Shown here piece by piece: positions 52,560 to 61,712 of a stretch of DNA of 64,000 nt (the stretch's first letter is position 1; each line of letters opens with the position of its first letter). The position numbers were made by a program, and so were the translations under genes. The notes beneath the pieces are model-generated. The model saw only the letters and a list, made by a program, of their open reading frames with translations, did no database searches and was not told the origin of the DNA. The stretch is from positions 1 through 64,000 of the forward strand of contig JAAWDX010000010.1 in the NCBI GenBank assembly GCA_022794035.1, read 5' to 3'. Origin of the DNA: Lachnospiraceae bacterium (GTDB lineage: Bacteria > Bacillota > Clostridia > Lachnospirales > Bianqueaceae).

Positions 52560-53267
52560 CTCTTATTCATTCGTCATGGCGATCCGGATTATGCCGCGGA
52601 CTCCTTGACAGAAAAAGGCTGGCGCGAAGCGAAGGCGCTGGCTGACCGCATGGAAAAGCTGGATATCGCTAAATTTTACTGCTCGCCGCTGGGCAGGGCG
52701 CGTGATACGGCCGGCGTAACGCTGCGCCGAATGGCGCGTAATGCAGAGGTCTTTGATTTTCTGCAGGAATTTCGTTATCGGATCGAAGATCCGCGCACAG
52801 GAAAGCCGCGCGGCGCATGGGATCTGTATCCCAGCGACTGGACAAAGCAGGAGGCGCTCTTTGACAAGGACCTTTGGTGGCAGTCGCCGATGATGCAGAC
52901 CGGGACAGAAATTAAGCCCCGCTACGACGAGGTATGCGCGGGGCTGGACAGTCTGCTAGAGAAGCATGGCTATCGACGGGACGGGTATCTGTATCAAGTG
53001 CAGAAAGCCAATACCGATACCATTGCCGTGTTTTGTCACCTGGGCGTAATGTGCATCCTGCTTTCGCATCTTCTAAACTGCGCGCCAACCATCTTTTGGC
53101 AGGGGAGCTTTGTAGCGCCAACCTCGATCACGATGCTGGAGACCGAGGAGCGCGACAAAGGTACCGCCGTTTTTAGAATGCGCTGTCTGGGCGATACGGG
53201 GCACCTGTATATGGCAGGCGAGCCGGTATCCGATTCCGGATTTTATGAAGAGGTGCATGTGCACTAG
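52554..53267 (+). CDS. Histidine phosphatase family protein
   Basis: A 237-residue phosphatase of the phosphoglycerate mutase-like superfamily. The phosphate-accepting His is in FIRHGDPDY at residues 5-13, the conserved Arg in SPLGRARDT near 44-52, and a second His in VFCHLGVM near 160. No lipoprotein or signal sequence. Substrate unknown; small phosphate esters are typical. Its start lies in the second of two near-identical start regions; the first is followed by a stop after three codons. Its stop overlaps that of the converging ydcF gene in the shared tetramer CTAG. Confidence 0.88.
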   Translation: MKLLFIRHGDPDYAADSLTEKGWREAKALADRMEKLDIAKFYCSPLGRARDTAGVTLRRMARNAEVFDFLQEFRYRIEDPRTGKPRGAWDLYPSDWTKQEALFDKDLWWQSPMMQTGTEIKPRYDEVCAGLDSLLEKHGYRRDGYLYQVQKANTDTIAVFCHLGVMCILLSHLLNCAPTIFWQGSFVAPTSITMLETEERDKGTAVFRMRCLGDTGHLYMAGEPVSDSGFYEEVHVH

Positions 53268-53947
53268 AAAAGCCAGACCTTGAGCACGGCAAGCGCTTCC
53301 CGCAGGAAATAATTGATTTTCAAAAGAAAGCTGGACGTGGGAGCGGCAAGTCCGGTTGGATCATACCCTAGTTTACGGGCAATCCACTTGGCTCTGTACA
53401 AATGATATTCGCTAGAGACGATGGCAACGGAAGGCGCCGCCGTCTCTTTTTGTATGATGGCATAAGAAAAGGCAATATTCTGCTCAGTATTTTCAGCCTG
53501 ATCCTCCTTTAAAATGCGCGCAGCGCTAATATGCTGCTGCAATAGATAATTCTCCATGGCCTGCGCCTCGGAGATGTCTTCGCCGGGACCCTGTCCGCCG
53601 GTCACGACGACCTTGCAGTCAGGATGCGATTTTAAATAAGAGGCGGCCGCCTCCAGACGGTCTAACAAAGACAGCGACGGGCTTGTGCCATTCACGCCGG
53701 CGCCCAGAAGAATCAGGTAATCCACATCATCCGGCGCATCCGTGCGGGACCCTTGAAGGATAGGAATTTCTATGATCAAAAGCGCAGAGAAAAAAAGAAT
53801 CAGCAAGCTAATGACCAGCTTACGATAATGCGATAGCAGACAGAGCGCAGCAGCAAAGATAAACAGAAGGCCGATCATCTGATAGCCAAAGGGCAGCAAA
53901 AGGATGATCATGCCGAGTAATGCGCAAATTACAGATGCAAGCTTCAT
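53264..53947 (-). CDS. YdcF-like (DUF218) membrane protein
   Basis: A 227-residue protein with two or three N-terminal membrane helices (about 5-60) and a DUF218 domain after about 75. The domain has the usual LILLGAGVNGTSPS, VVVTGGQGPGEDISEAQAMENYL and VAIVSSEYHLYRAKWIARKLGY motifs. Members include SanA and ElyC, linked to cell envelope and possibly undecaprenyl metabolism; the exact reaction is unknown. AAGGAGG precedes the start. The leader upstream (53948-54157) is long and hairpin-rich, suggesting regulation before translation. Confidence 0.9.
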   Translation of the reverse strand: MKLASVICALLGMIILLLPFGYQMIGLLFIFAAALCLLSHYRKLVISLLILFFSALLIIEIPILQGSRTDAPDDVDYLILLGAGVNGTSPSLSLLDRLEAAASYLKSHPDCKVVVTGGQGPGEDISEAQAMENYLLQQHISAARILKEDQAENTEQNIAFSYAIIQKETAAPSVAIVSSEYHLYRAKWIARKLGYDPTGLAAPTSSFLLKINYFLREALAVLKVWLF

Positions 53948-54192
53948 GCGTACCTCCTTAGAATAAAAAAGAAGGGTAATTTCACATGGAAATTACCCGA
54001 ATCACTGAATCCTGCGATTCAGTGTTGTGATAGACGGTAATCACGAGACCGTCACCACAAAAGAGGACTAATGAGAAAAATGTTACAAAGACGGGCGAGG
54101 ATGCACCCCCGCCCGTGATAGGTGCAAAAAATTAAATGAACCAAAATATGATTCAGTATCATGATTATAACAGCTACGAAGAGGGTTGTCAA
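53948..54192 (-). promoter_or_regulatory. Consensus promoter and four-hairpin leader of the YdcF-like gene
   Basis: On the minus strand TTGACA (54187-54192), 17 bases, TATAAT (54164-54169): a perfect sigma-A promoter. The roughly 210-base leader then carries four hairpins: ACGGGCG/CGCCCGT (54088-54117), GACGGT/ACCGTC (54033-54053), ACTGAATC/GATTCAGT (54003-54022) and GGGTAATTT/AAATTACCC (53974-53999), the last followed by a T-rich tract just before the ribosome site, as a terminator would be. No known riboswitch core was recognised. Confidence 0.75.
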
Positions 54193-54261
54193 GAAAAATA
54201 TCGGAAGCACAGGGAGAGATTTTTGCATATAGTAAAATAAATCAAAAAGGAGTCAGTCTGC

Positions 54262-55050
54262 ATGAATATTTTATATCCGTGTTTCTTAGCCCTGTTGGGG
54301 ACGGGATTCACATATGCTATGACGACCTTAGGGTCAGCCGCTGTGTTTTTGGTCAAGGGAGGAGGCTCTAAAAAAACAGAGCAGCTGTTTCTTGGCTTTG
54401 CCTCCGGGGTGATGATGGCGGCCTCGGTATGGTCGCTTTTGCTGCCGGCCTTAGAGCAGGCCGAGGGACTCAGTATGATCCCCTGGATCCCGACTGCCTG
54501 CGGATTTTTAATCGGCGGAATCTTCTTCTATGTGTTAGACGTCACGCTTCCGCATCTGAATGCGGCGCATAACCGTCCAAGCAGCCTAAAGGGGACAACC
54601 AAATTGCTTACAGCCATTACACTGCATAATATACCGGAGGGCATGGCGGTGGGTCTTGCCTTCGCTTTAGCAGTGCAGGGGCAGGTGAGCGGCGCCAGCA
54701 TGGCGGCGGCCATTGCGCTGGCAATGGGTATCGGCATTCAGAATTTCCCGGAGGGCGCCGCCGTAGCGCTGCCCCTGTGTCAGGAAGGAATGCCGAAGAG
54801 AAAGGCCTTTTGGTACGGCAGCCTTTCCGGCATTGTAGAGCCAATTGGCGGAGTCTTGACGGTTTTGATTGCCGGCACTGTGCAGGTGCTGATGCCATGG
54901 CTGCTGTCCTTTGCAGCCGGCGCCATGATTTATGTGATCGTGGATGAGCTCATTCCGGATGCGCATATGAACGGCTCTTCTAATATGGGGACGCTGGGCG
55001 CCATGGCCGGCTTTTTAGTGATGATGGTTCTGGATGTAGCTCTGGGATAA
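54262..55050 (+). CDS. ZIP family metal transporter
   Basis: A 262-residue eight-helix metal importer of the ZIP/ZupT family. The metal-binding helices are visible as HNIPEGMAVGLAFA near residues 118-131 and QNFPEGAAVALPL near 156-168, each with the paired His/Asn-x-x-Pro-Glu pattern. Zinc is the usual substrate, with iron and manganese possible. The central loop is short and has one His cluster only. AAAGGAG lies nine bases before the start. It stands alone, 67 bases before the HAD gene. Confidence 0.92.
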   Translation: MNILYPCFLALLGTGFTYAMTTLGSAAVFLVKGGGSKKTEQLFLGFASGVMMAASVWSLLLPALEQAEGLSMIPWIPTACGFLIGGIFFYVLDVTLPHLNAAHNRPSSLKGTTKLLTAITLHNIPEGMAVGLAFALAVQGQVSGASMAAAIALAMGIGIQNFPEGAAVALPLCQEGMPKRKAFWYGSLSGIVEPIGGVLTVLIAGTVQVLMPWLLSFAAGAMIYVIVDELIPDAHMNGSSNMGTLGAMAGFLVMMVLDVALG

Positions 55051-55117
55051 GGGAGTAGCAAGTGCGTCTTGACGTTTGGGCAGTAGTTTGGCATAATAAC
55101 CTAAAACGGAGGTTAGT

Positions 55118-55903
55118 GTGTATATGGATTTACAAGAGCTAAAAAAGAAAAAAGGATTTATCTGTGATATGGACGGCGTCATTTATCATGGAAATAAGCT
55201 GCTGCCCGGCGTCAAAGAATTTGTAGCATGGCTATATCAGGAAAAAAAGGAGTTTTTATTTTTAACAAACTCCAGTGAGCGTTCGCCCAAGGAGCTGCAG
55301 CAAAAGCTGGAGAGAATGGGGCTGACTGTACCGGAGCAGCATTTTTATACGAGTGCGCTGGCTACCGCTAAATTTATTGACAGTCAGGCGCCAGGCTGCA
55401 CGGCGTACGTGATCGGTGCGCCCGGTCTCGTGAATGCGCTGTATGAAGCAGGGATTACCATGAACGATACGGATCCGGATTATGTGATTGTGGGAGAGAC
55501 AAGCTCCTATAACTATGACGTGCTGCTGAAAGCAGTCAAATATGTGCAGCGGGGCGCAAGGCTGGTGGCCACCAATTCCGATCTGACAGGGCCGTCCGAG
55601 CAGGGGATCATCCCGGCCTGCCGGGCGCTGGTAGCCCCCATCGAGCTGGCAACAGGAAAGCCCGCATATTTTGTGGGTAAGCCCAATCCGCTGATGATGA
55701 GAACAGGTCTTAAGCTGCTGGGAGTGCATTCGCATGAAGCCGTTATGATTGGAGATCGCATGGACACCGATATTGTGGCCGGCATGGAGACCGGACTCGA
55801 TACAGTGCTGGTTCTGTCAGGATGCACTAAAAAAGAGGAAGTGGAGCAATACTCCTATCGACCCAAATATATTTTGGATGGCGTGGGCGATATTGCAAAA
55901 TGA
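55118..55903 (+). CDS. HAD family phosphatase (NagD/HAD-IIA type)
   Basis: A 261-residue HAD hydrolase. The nucleophile lies in the first motif ICDMDGVIYHGNKLLPG at about 15-31, motif II is LTNSSERSPKEL near 50, and motif III with metal ligands is KPNPLMM and MIGDRMDTDIVAG near 190-220, the IIA cap arrangement of NagD-like phosphatases. It probably hydrolyses small nucleotide or sugar phosphates. The start could be GTG at 55118, five bases after GGAGG, or ATG at 55124 with longer spacing. The M14 peptidase gene follows after its own promoter. Confidence 0.9.
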   Translation: MYMDLQELKKKKGFICDMDGVIYHGNKLLPGVKEFVAWLYQEKKEFLFLTNSSERSPKELQQKLERMGLTVPEQHFYTSALATAKFIDSQAPGCTAYVIGAPGLVNALYEAGITMNDTDPDYVIVGETSSYNYDVLLKAVKYVQRGARLVATNSDLTGPSEQGIIPACRALVAPIELATGKPAYFVGKPNPLMMRTGLKLLGVHSHEAVMIGDRMDTDIVAGMETGLDTVLVLSGCTKKEEVEQYSYRPKYILDGVGDIAK

Positions 55904-55913
55904 AAGATTTTCA

Positions 55914-55942
55914 TTGACAAGATGCAAACTGCGTTTTATAAT
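55914..55942 (+). promoter_or_regulatory. Consensus promoter of the M14 peptidase gene
   Basis: TTGACA (55914-55919), 17 bases, TATAAT (55937-55942); 43 bases before the start codon. Confidence 0.85.
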
Positions 55943-55984
55943 AATTCAAAAAGATTTTAAAAATACTTTAGAAAGGGTAATAAG

Positions 55985-57679
55985 ATGAAAACAACGTATA
56001 CGTACGATCATTTCTATCTGTACGGTGAGATCACAGAGATTTTGCAAAAATACGCGCAGGAGCATCCAGAGCTTTGCCGTATGTATTCTCTGACCAAAAC
56101 GCCGGAAGGACGCGACGTTTGGGCAATAGATGTGACCAATACCAAAACAGGAAGCTATGAGGACAAGCCTGCTTACTGCATAGATGCCAATATCCATGCC
56201 GGAGAGGTAACAGGCTCGATGGTGGCCATGCATTTTCTGGATACGATTTTCTCTAATCTGGAGGATGCCGAGATCCAAAAGCTGCTGGATCGCTATACCT
56301 TTTATGTGATTCCCAGAATCACGCCGGATGCAGGTGAATGCTACCTGACAACACCGGAGATGGTGCGCTCCTCCACCAAGCTGTATCCCTATGAAAGTCT
56401 GATGCCAGGCCTGCAGCCAAAGGATATGGACGGAGACGGCCTGATCCTGAAAATGAGAGTGAAATCGCCCTATGGCGTGTGGAAAATCAGCGATCGGGAT
56501 CCGCGCCTGATGACAAAGAGAAAGCCGGACGATGTGGACGGCGAGTTCTACAATGTCTATTCAGAGGGGTATATCGAGGATTTTGACGGGCATACAATTA
56601 AAACGGCTCCGGGAAGATGGGGCAACGATTATAACCGTAACTTCCCGCTGTCCTGGACGCCCGAGTACAGTCAGCGCGGCGCCGGCGCTTATCCGCTGGC
56701 AAATGATGAGACCCGTGCGATCGCAGAGTTTGTCACCAGCCATAAAAATATATGTAGCATCATCAATCTGCATACGATGACGGGCGTATATTTATATCCG
56801 CCGGGAGCCAAACATGTAAATGAAGCACCGGCTGAGGATATCAGACGGTATAAAGAGATTGGCAAAATAGCAACCGAAGAGACAAGCTATCCGGCTGTCA
56901 GCATTATTGAAGAATATATGCCAAAAGGTGCTAAGCCGCTGACCGGCTCCTTTGATGATTTTCTGTACAGCCTGATGGGACTGCACAGCTATGCCATCGA
57001 GTGCTGGGATCTGAATCCGCGCGCCGGCATTCCGCTGGTATTCCCGCAGCCTAAGGATACAGATCTGACTGATGAAGAAAAGGAAGAGCAGCATTACAAA
57101 TACATCAAATGGATCGACGAGCATAATGACGGTGAAGGCTTTAAGCCGTGGACCAAGTTCCAGCATCCGCAGCTGGGCGAGGTAGAGATCGGCGGTATCG
57201 ATTATAAGCATATCGTGCAGAATCCTCCGGTCAAGTATCTGCCTCAGGAAGTGGAAAAGCATACCCGCTTCTTCCTGCGCGCCGTAAAGACACTGCCCCT
57301 CATTCGCTTTACCAACGTAACGGCCGAAAGAATTGACGGCGATGTGTACAAGGTAAAGGCAACGCTGGCGAATCAGGGCTATCTGCCGACCTATATCACA
57401 GCAGAAGCTCAAAATGCCAAGATCGTCCGCGATCTGACCGTAAGCATTGAAGGCGAAGGCATCGAGCTCGTGCAGGGCAAGCAGACAGAGACCATCGGTC
57501 AGCTGGGCGGCTTCTCCACGCTGGGCGCCTCCATGTCTACGCTGGGTGCCGCAACCGGAAACGGAGACAGCTGTGAGAAGGTCATCACATGGGTGATCAA
57601 AGCAAAAGCCGGCACTACGCTTACCTTTACAGGCGGCAATGCCAAGGTGGGCAAGACAAGCACACAGTTTACAGTATAA
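55985..57679 (+). CDS. M14 family zinc carboxypeptidase
   Basis: A 564-residue metallopeptidase. Zinc ligands are H71 and E74 (NIHAGE) and the His in INLHTMTG near residue 263; the catalytic Glu is in YAIECWDL near 339, so the site is complete. The C-terminal 120 residues form an extra beta-rich domain. There is no signal peptide, so it acts in the cytoplasm, perhaps on imported peptides or cell-wall fragments. AAAGGG precedes the start and a consensus promoter lies just before, with a clear terminator after, so it is a single-gene unit. Confidence 0.92.
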   Translation: MKTTYTYDHFYLYGEITEILQKYAQEHPELCRMYSLTKTPEGRDVWAIDVTNTKTGSYEDKPAYCIDANIHAGEVTGSMVAMHFLDTIFSNLEDAEIQKLLDRYTFYVIPRITPDAGECYLTTPEMVRSSTKLYPYESLMPGLQPKDMDGDGLILKMRVKSPYGVWKISDRDPRLMTKRKPDDVDGEFYNVYSEGYIEDFDGHTIKTAPGRWGNDYNRNFPLSWTPEYSQRGAGAYPLANDETRAIAEFVTSHKNICSIINLHTMTGVYLYPPGAKHVNEAPAEDIRRYKEIGKIATEETSYPAVSIIEEYMPKGAKPLTGSFDDFLYSLMGLHSYAIECWDLNPRAGIPLVFPQPKDTDLTDEEKEEQHYKYIKWIDEHNDGEGFKPWTKFQHPQLGEVEIGGIDYKHIVQNPPVKYLPQEVEKHTRFFLRAVKTLPLIRFTNVTAERIDGDVYKVKATLANQGYLPTYITAEAQNAKIVRDLTVSIEGEGIELVQGKQTETIGQLGGFSTLGASMSTLGAATGNGDSCEKVITWVIKAKAGTTLTFTGGNAKVGKTSTQFTV

Positions 57680-57689
57680 AATCCAAATG

Positions 57690-57725
57690 CAAAGAGCGTT
57701 CCAAAATCAGGAACGCTCTTTTATT
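57690..57725 (+). terminator. Terminator after the M14 peptidase gene
   Basis: AAAGAGCGTTCC pairs with GGAACGCTCTTT, followed by T residues; it also lies 40 bases past the end of the converging patatin gene. Confidence 0.92.
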
Positions 57726-57760
57726 GTAATCAAAGTCATCGGTATAGCCGATGGCTTTAA

Positions 57761-58612
57761 TTATGCCTGCAAATAGGCCTGCAGAGCAGGAAACCGTTCA
57801 TAAAAAACCTGATAGCCGAGCTCGTACAGATGCGCCAAAACCACCGGGTCGCTTTCAGTGCGGTGAATTGCCAGCGGCTCCTTAGGAGCCAGCACAAAAA
57901 GACGGCCCTCCTGTTCAAGCTGCGCAATGCGGGCCAGCTCCTGATTGTAAGTAAGGTAGCGGTTTTTGAGAGCCTCTGCAAAAGCAGGATAGCGGCGATA
58001 GCGGCGGGCCAGCAGCGCCATGCTGCGGCTGGGAGCCTTTTGATAATCCCGCGGCTGCGTAAGAATGACAAGGATCTTATCGCAGGCAGCCTCCAGCGCC
58101 GGCTGGATAGGAATGGAGCTGACAATGCCGCCGTCCATATAGGGTGTTCCATTTAATTGAATGGGCGGAAATAAAAGCGGCAGCGCGCAGGAGGCCTGCA
58201 GCACTTTAAAGGCCTTATCATCCCGCGGGACGGGCAGATATTGAACCTTTCCGGTATGCATATTTGTCACGGCGGCCAGCACTTCGCCCGGATATTCCTT
58301 AAAAGCCCGGAAATTAAACGGAAGATGCCGGTCCGGCAGCTCCTCAAATACAAAGGAAAGATTATAATATGAGCGGTTGGCGCGGTTTAGCATATGTTTC
58401 CAGCCCATATAGCGCGGATCCGAAAGATAGCGGGTCGCGATGATATAATTACGCCGCGCCTGACGGCTGGCGTAGGATACGCCGTTAGCGATACCAGCCG
58501 AAGTACCGATGATCATATCGGCCATGATGTTTTCGCGTTCGAGGGCTTCCAGTATGCCGCAGGAAAAATATCCTCGGCTGGCGCCGCCCTCTAAAACAAG
58601 ACCTAATTTCAT
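57761..58612 (-). CDS. Patatin-like phospholipase
   Basis: A 283-residue patatin-type lipid hydrolase (YjjU-like). The oxyanion loop GGASRG is at 9-14, the nucleophile Ser38 in GTSAG at 36-40, and the catalytic Asp in YMDGGIVSSIP near 157, so the Ser-Asp dyad is complete. There is no signal peptide; it should act on membrane lipids from the inside. ATG at 58612 has GGAGG upstream; the in-frame ATG at 58624 overlaps this site. It is divergent from the VanZ gene. Confidence 0.92.
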   Translation of the reverse strand: MKLGLVLEGGASRGYFSCGILEALERENIMADMIIGTSAGIANGVSYASRQARRNYIIATRYLSDPRYMGWKHMLNRANRSYYNLSFVFEELPDRHLPFNFRAFKEYPGEVLAAVTNMHTGKVQYLPVPRDDKAFKVLQASCALPLLFPPIQLNGTPYMDGGIVSSIPIQPALEAACDKILVILTQPRDYQKAPSRSMALLARRYRRYPAFAEALKNRYLTYNQELARIAQLEQEGRLFVLAPKEPLAIHRTESDPVVLAHLYELGYQVFYERFPALQAYLQA

Positions 58613-58729
58613 AAAAACCTCCATTTCGGAGCGTAAACGCTTCGATTAACTTGCTATTGAAACGAAAAAGGACTATACTAAAGCTATTGCGGCATAGGCC
58701 GCGATAAGGAAAGGATACCATAATTTGAA

Positions 58730-59146
58730 ATGAAAGAAAAGAAAAAATATGTTGTGCCTGCGGTTTTGCTGGTTACGACGCTGGTGATCTGGGGCAATTC
58801 GATGATGCCGCCTGCGCAGTCCTCGCAGATGAGCGGAGGGCTGACGCTGTGGCTGCAGGAGGTGCTGCATCTGCCTCTGAGCGAGCATCTGATCCGCAAG
58901 GCGGGGCATTTTTGCGAATATGCGCTGCTGGGAGCAGAGTATGCGCTTTGTCTGGAAAAAGAGCGGCAGAGCGGGCAGCGCATTTTTAATTGCCTGGCGC
59001 TGGGCCTGATGACAGCGGTTGCGGATGAGTCGATTCAGATTTTGAGCGGCCGCGGACCGATGGTGGCAGATATCCTGCTGGATTTTAGCGGGTTTGGCTG
59101 CGGCTTTATGGTGCTGCTGCTGGCGCGCAGGATTTTCAGACGGTGA
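58730..59146 (+). CDS. VanZ family membrane protein
   Basis: A 138-residue protein with four membrane segments. The VanZ pattern is clear: SEHLIRKAGHFCEYALLGAE at about 51-70 and ADESIQILSGRGPMVADILLDFSG near 97-121. VanZ proteins can lower teicoplanin sensitivity, but most, like this one far from van genes, have an unknown envelope role. The ribosome site is weak (AAAGGA, far from the start). It lies 13 bases before trkH and is probably cotranscribed with the potassium genes. Confidence 0.85.
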   Translation: MKEKKKYVVPAVLLVTTLVIWGNSMMPPAQSSQMSGGLTLWLQEVLHLPLSEHLIRKAGHFCEYALLGAEYALCLEKERQSGQRIFNCLALGLMTAVADESIQILSGRGPMVADILLDFSGFGCGFMVLLLARRIFRR

Positions 59147-59158
59147 AGGGAGTTTAAG

Positions 59159-60496
59159 GTGAAGAAGAAAACGAGACGAGGGATTCGGCCGATCCAGATT
59201 TTGCCGCTTGGATTTTTGAGTGTGATCATCATAGGGACCCTGCTTTTGATGCTACCGGCGGCAACCAGAAGCGGACATATGACGCTGTTTGATGCCCTTT
59301 TTACGGCAACCTCAGCTTCCTGCGTGACAGGACTGACGGTGGTGGATACCGTAACCTATTTTACAGGCCTTGGGCAGGGGATTTTGCTGGTGCTGATCCA
59401 GGTGGGCGGCCTTGGCTTTATGATCATGACGACCTTCCTGTTTTTGATTATGCGGCGCAAGATTTCGCTGCGTAACCGTGTGATTTTGAAGGAGGCCATG
59501 AGCGAAGAGAGCCTGATGAGCGCGCAGCAGATGATGCGCTCAGCGGTGCGCTATACCTTTGCGGTGGAAGGGGCGGGCGCGCTGCTGCTCTCGATTCGCT
59601 TTGTGCCGCGCTTCGGCTGGGCCAAAGGGCTTTGGAATAGTCTATTTCACAGCGTATCAGCATTTTGCAATGCCGGCTTTGATCTGCTGGGAGCTGAGGG
59701 GTCACTGCAGCATTACGCAGCGGATCCGCTGGTCAATCTGACGATCATGAGCCTGATTGTGCTGGGAGGGCTCGGGTTTACGGTCATTCATAATATAGTG
59801 AGCTACCGCAGGTATCATCGCCTTATGACGCAGGCCAGAGTGGTGCTGCTGACAAGTGCGGTGCTGCTTGTTATGGGAACGGTGCTTTTCTTAGCTTTGG
59901 AATATGATAATCCGCGGACACTGGGAGCACTGCCGGCACCGGATCGTATATGGGGCGCAGCGTTCCAGTCGGTCACATGCCGTACAGCCGGATTTTTCAG
60001 CGTGCCGCAGGCAGAGCTAACCGGTGCCGGCAAGCTGCTCTCCTGCATTCTGATGTTTATCGGGGCCGCGCCCGGAGGCACCGGAGGCGGCATCAAGGTC
60101 ACCACGCTGGCAGTGCTGCTGCTGACGATCCGCGCTTTGGTGCAGGGAAAAAAGGATGTGGAGGCGTATGGCCGGCGCTTTGACCTCGCTACGCTGCGGC
60201 GTGCGCTGTGCTTATTTATGTTTGCGCTTGGCGTGCTGTTTCTGGGGCTTCTCTCGGTCTCGGCAGCAGAAAAGGGCATGGATATGCTGGATCTGGCTTA
60301 TGAGCTTTGCTCGGCGCTGGGCACCGTCGGGCTCACCTGCGGTGTGACAGCAGAGGCGAGCATGTTTACGAAAGCCGTTTTATGCATTTTTATGTATTTG
60401 GGACGCGTGGGGCTGATGACATTGGTTGCCTCACTGGGACGAGAGGAAACGCAGCCCGTGGTGCAGTATCCCACAGGCAATATTATGATTGGGTAA
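59159..60496 (+). CDS. ktrB: Potassium uptake membrane subunit (TrkH/KtrB)
   Basis: A 445-residue potassium channel-like transporter of the Trk/Ktr type. Four pore loops can be read: SASCVTGLTVVDT (about 52-64), SAFCNAGFDLLG (about 167), SVTCRTAGFFSV (about 271) and SALGTVGLTCGVT (about 385), each giving the selectivity-filter glycine. It starts with GTG at 59159, six bases after GGGAG. The gating subunit follows 29 bases later. Whether it uses sodium (Ktr) cannot be told from sequence; size fits KtrB. Confidence 0.92.
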   Translation: MKKKTRRGIRPIQILPLGFLSVIIIGTLLLMLPAATRSGHMTLFDALFTATSASCVTGLTVVDTVTYFTGLGQGILLVLIQVGGLGFMIMTTFLFLIMRRKISLRNRVILKEAMSEESLMSAQQMMRSAVRYTFAVEGAGALLLSIRFVPRFGWAKGLWNSLFHSVSAFCNAGFDLLGAEGSLQHYAADPLVNLTIMSLIVLGGLGFTVIHNIVSYRRYHRLMTQARVVLLTSAVLLVMGTVLFLALEYDNPRTLGALPAPDRIWGAAFQSVTCRTAGFFSVPQAELTGAGKLLSCILMFIGAAPGGTGGGIKVTTLAVLLLTIRALVQGKKDVEAYGRRFDLATLRRALCLFMFALGVLFLGLLSVSAAEKGMDMLDLAYELCSALGTVGLTCGVTAEASMFTKAVLCIFMYLGRVGLMTLVASLGREETQPVVQYPTGNIMIG

Positions 60497-60524
60497 GGAA
60501 TGAAAGGAAAGGGCGTATCAGAAA

Positions 60525-61175
60525 ATGAAAAAAAGTTTTGCCATTATTGGCCTTGGGCGTTTTGGAACGAGCCTGGCCATTCATCTGTTTGAGATGGGGC
60601 AGGAGGTGCTGGCGGTCGATATTGAAAATACGAAGGTAGAAGCCATTAAGGATCATGTCACGGTAGCAGCTCAGGCCGATCTGCGGGATGAACGCGCGCT
60701 TTCGCAGCTGGGCGTTCAGAATTTTGACGCTGTGATTATCAGCATCGGCGGCGACGTGCAGTCCTCCATCATGGCCACCGTGCTCTGCAAAGAGCTGGGA
60801 GCGCGCATGATCATCGCCAAGGCGGCGGATGCGCTGCACGCAAAGCTCCTCAAAAAGGTAGGCGCCGATAAAATTCTGATGACAGAGCGGGAGGCCGGCG
60901 CGCGGCTGGCCCGGTCGCTGGTGAGCGAGAGCCTGATCGACTATCTGGAGCTGTCGGACCAATACAGTGTGAGCGAAATAGCAATTCCTTCAAAATGGGT
61001 GGGGCATAGCCTCAATGAGCTGCGCGTGCGCAATATCTATGACATCTCCGTCATTGCCATTCGCAGAGACGAGAGCATCCTTGTCAAAATCAATTCCAAA
61101 GAGGATCTTAGGGCCGGCGATATCTTGGTTGTGATCGGTGAAAATAAAGACATTTCCAATATCATGAAGCTATAG
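60525..61175 (+). CDS. ktrA: Potassium uptake regulatory subunit (TrkA/KtrA)
   Basis: A 216-residue cytoplasmic ring subunit that gates the potassium channel. An RCK_N domain with the nucleotide loop IIGLGRFGTSLA at 7-18 and an acidic end of the second strand (VDIEN) is followed by an RCK_C domain (about 135-216) ending in LRAGDILVVIGENKDI. It binds ATP/ADP or NAD and possibly cyclic di-AMP. Spacing to the channel gene and order match ktrBA-type operons. The Nudix gene starts 10 bases later. Confidence 0.93.
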   Translation: MKKSFAIIGLGRFGTSLAIHLFEMGQEVLAVDIENTKVEAIKDHVTVAAQADLRDERALSQLGVQNFDAVIISIGGDVQSSIMATVLCKELGARMIIAKAADALHAKLLKKVGADKILMTEREAGARLARSLVSESLIDYLELSDQYSVSEIAIPSKWVGHSLNELRVRNIYDISVIAIRRDESILVKINSKEDLRAGDILVVIGENKDISNIMKL

Positions 61176-61184
61176 GAGGCAGAC

Positions 61185-61712
61185 ATGGAGCGCTGGGATT
61201 TGTATACGGCAGACCGAGAAAAAACAGGGCGCAGCATGCTGCGCGGCGAAACAATACCAGCCGGTTGTTATCAGCTGGTCGTAGGGATCTGGACGATGAA
61301 TGCGCAGGGACAGATTTTGCTTACGCTTCGGGACCCGAAAAAAATGGTATATCCGAATACATGGGAAAACAGCGGCGGGGCCGCACAAATGGGCGAAAGC
61401 AGCCGCCAGGCCGCCGTGCGTGAGCTGCAGGAGGAAACCGGCATCGCGGCAGCAGAGCAAGAGCTTCAGTATGTGGGGACGGTTGTCAGAGAAAGCGGCG
61501 CCCGTTCGGGCGGCAGCTTCATAGATACCTATCTGCTGCACCGCGATATCGCGCTGGCGGATATACAGCTGCAGGAGGGAGAGACGGTGGACGCCCGCTG
61601 GGTGACGCCTGATGAACTGGATGCGCTGTGCCGGCAGGGCGTTGTGGCAAGGCCGGTGGCCGAGCGCTGGGCGCAGTTTAAAGAAAAAATTATGAAGGAA
61701 GGCAGACCATGA
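61185..61712 (+). CDS. Nudix hydrolase
   Basis: A 175-residue Nudix protein. The box is complete: G65, E71, R79-E80, E83-E84, G86, matching the full consensus. The N-terminal section (WDLYTADREKTGRSMLRGE) and the PNTWENSGGAAQMGES context resemble the group related to isopentenyl diphosphate isomerase, so a diphosphate-hydrolysing or isomerase-like role is possible. AGGAGG lies before the start. The stop overlaps the SGNH gene start by four bases (ATGA). Confidence 0.9.
   Translation: MERWDLYTADREKTGRSMLRGETIPAGCYQLVVGIWTMNAQGQILLTLRDPKKMVYPNTWENSGGAAQMGESSRQAAVRELQEETGIAAAEQELQYVGTVVRESGARSGGSFIDTYLLHRDIALADIQLQEGETVDARWVTPDELDALCRQGVVARPVAERWAQFKEKIMKEGRP

Noticed and set aside
53974-54117. 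T-box or other known riboswitch before the YdcF-like gene
   Set aside because: A GGGTG segment and a CCCGTC segment recall a T-box end, but the full core GGGTGGNACCGCGG and a synthetase or amino acid gene are missing.
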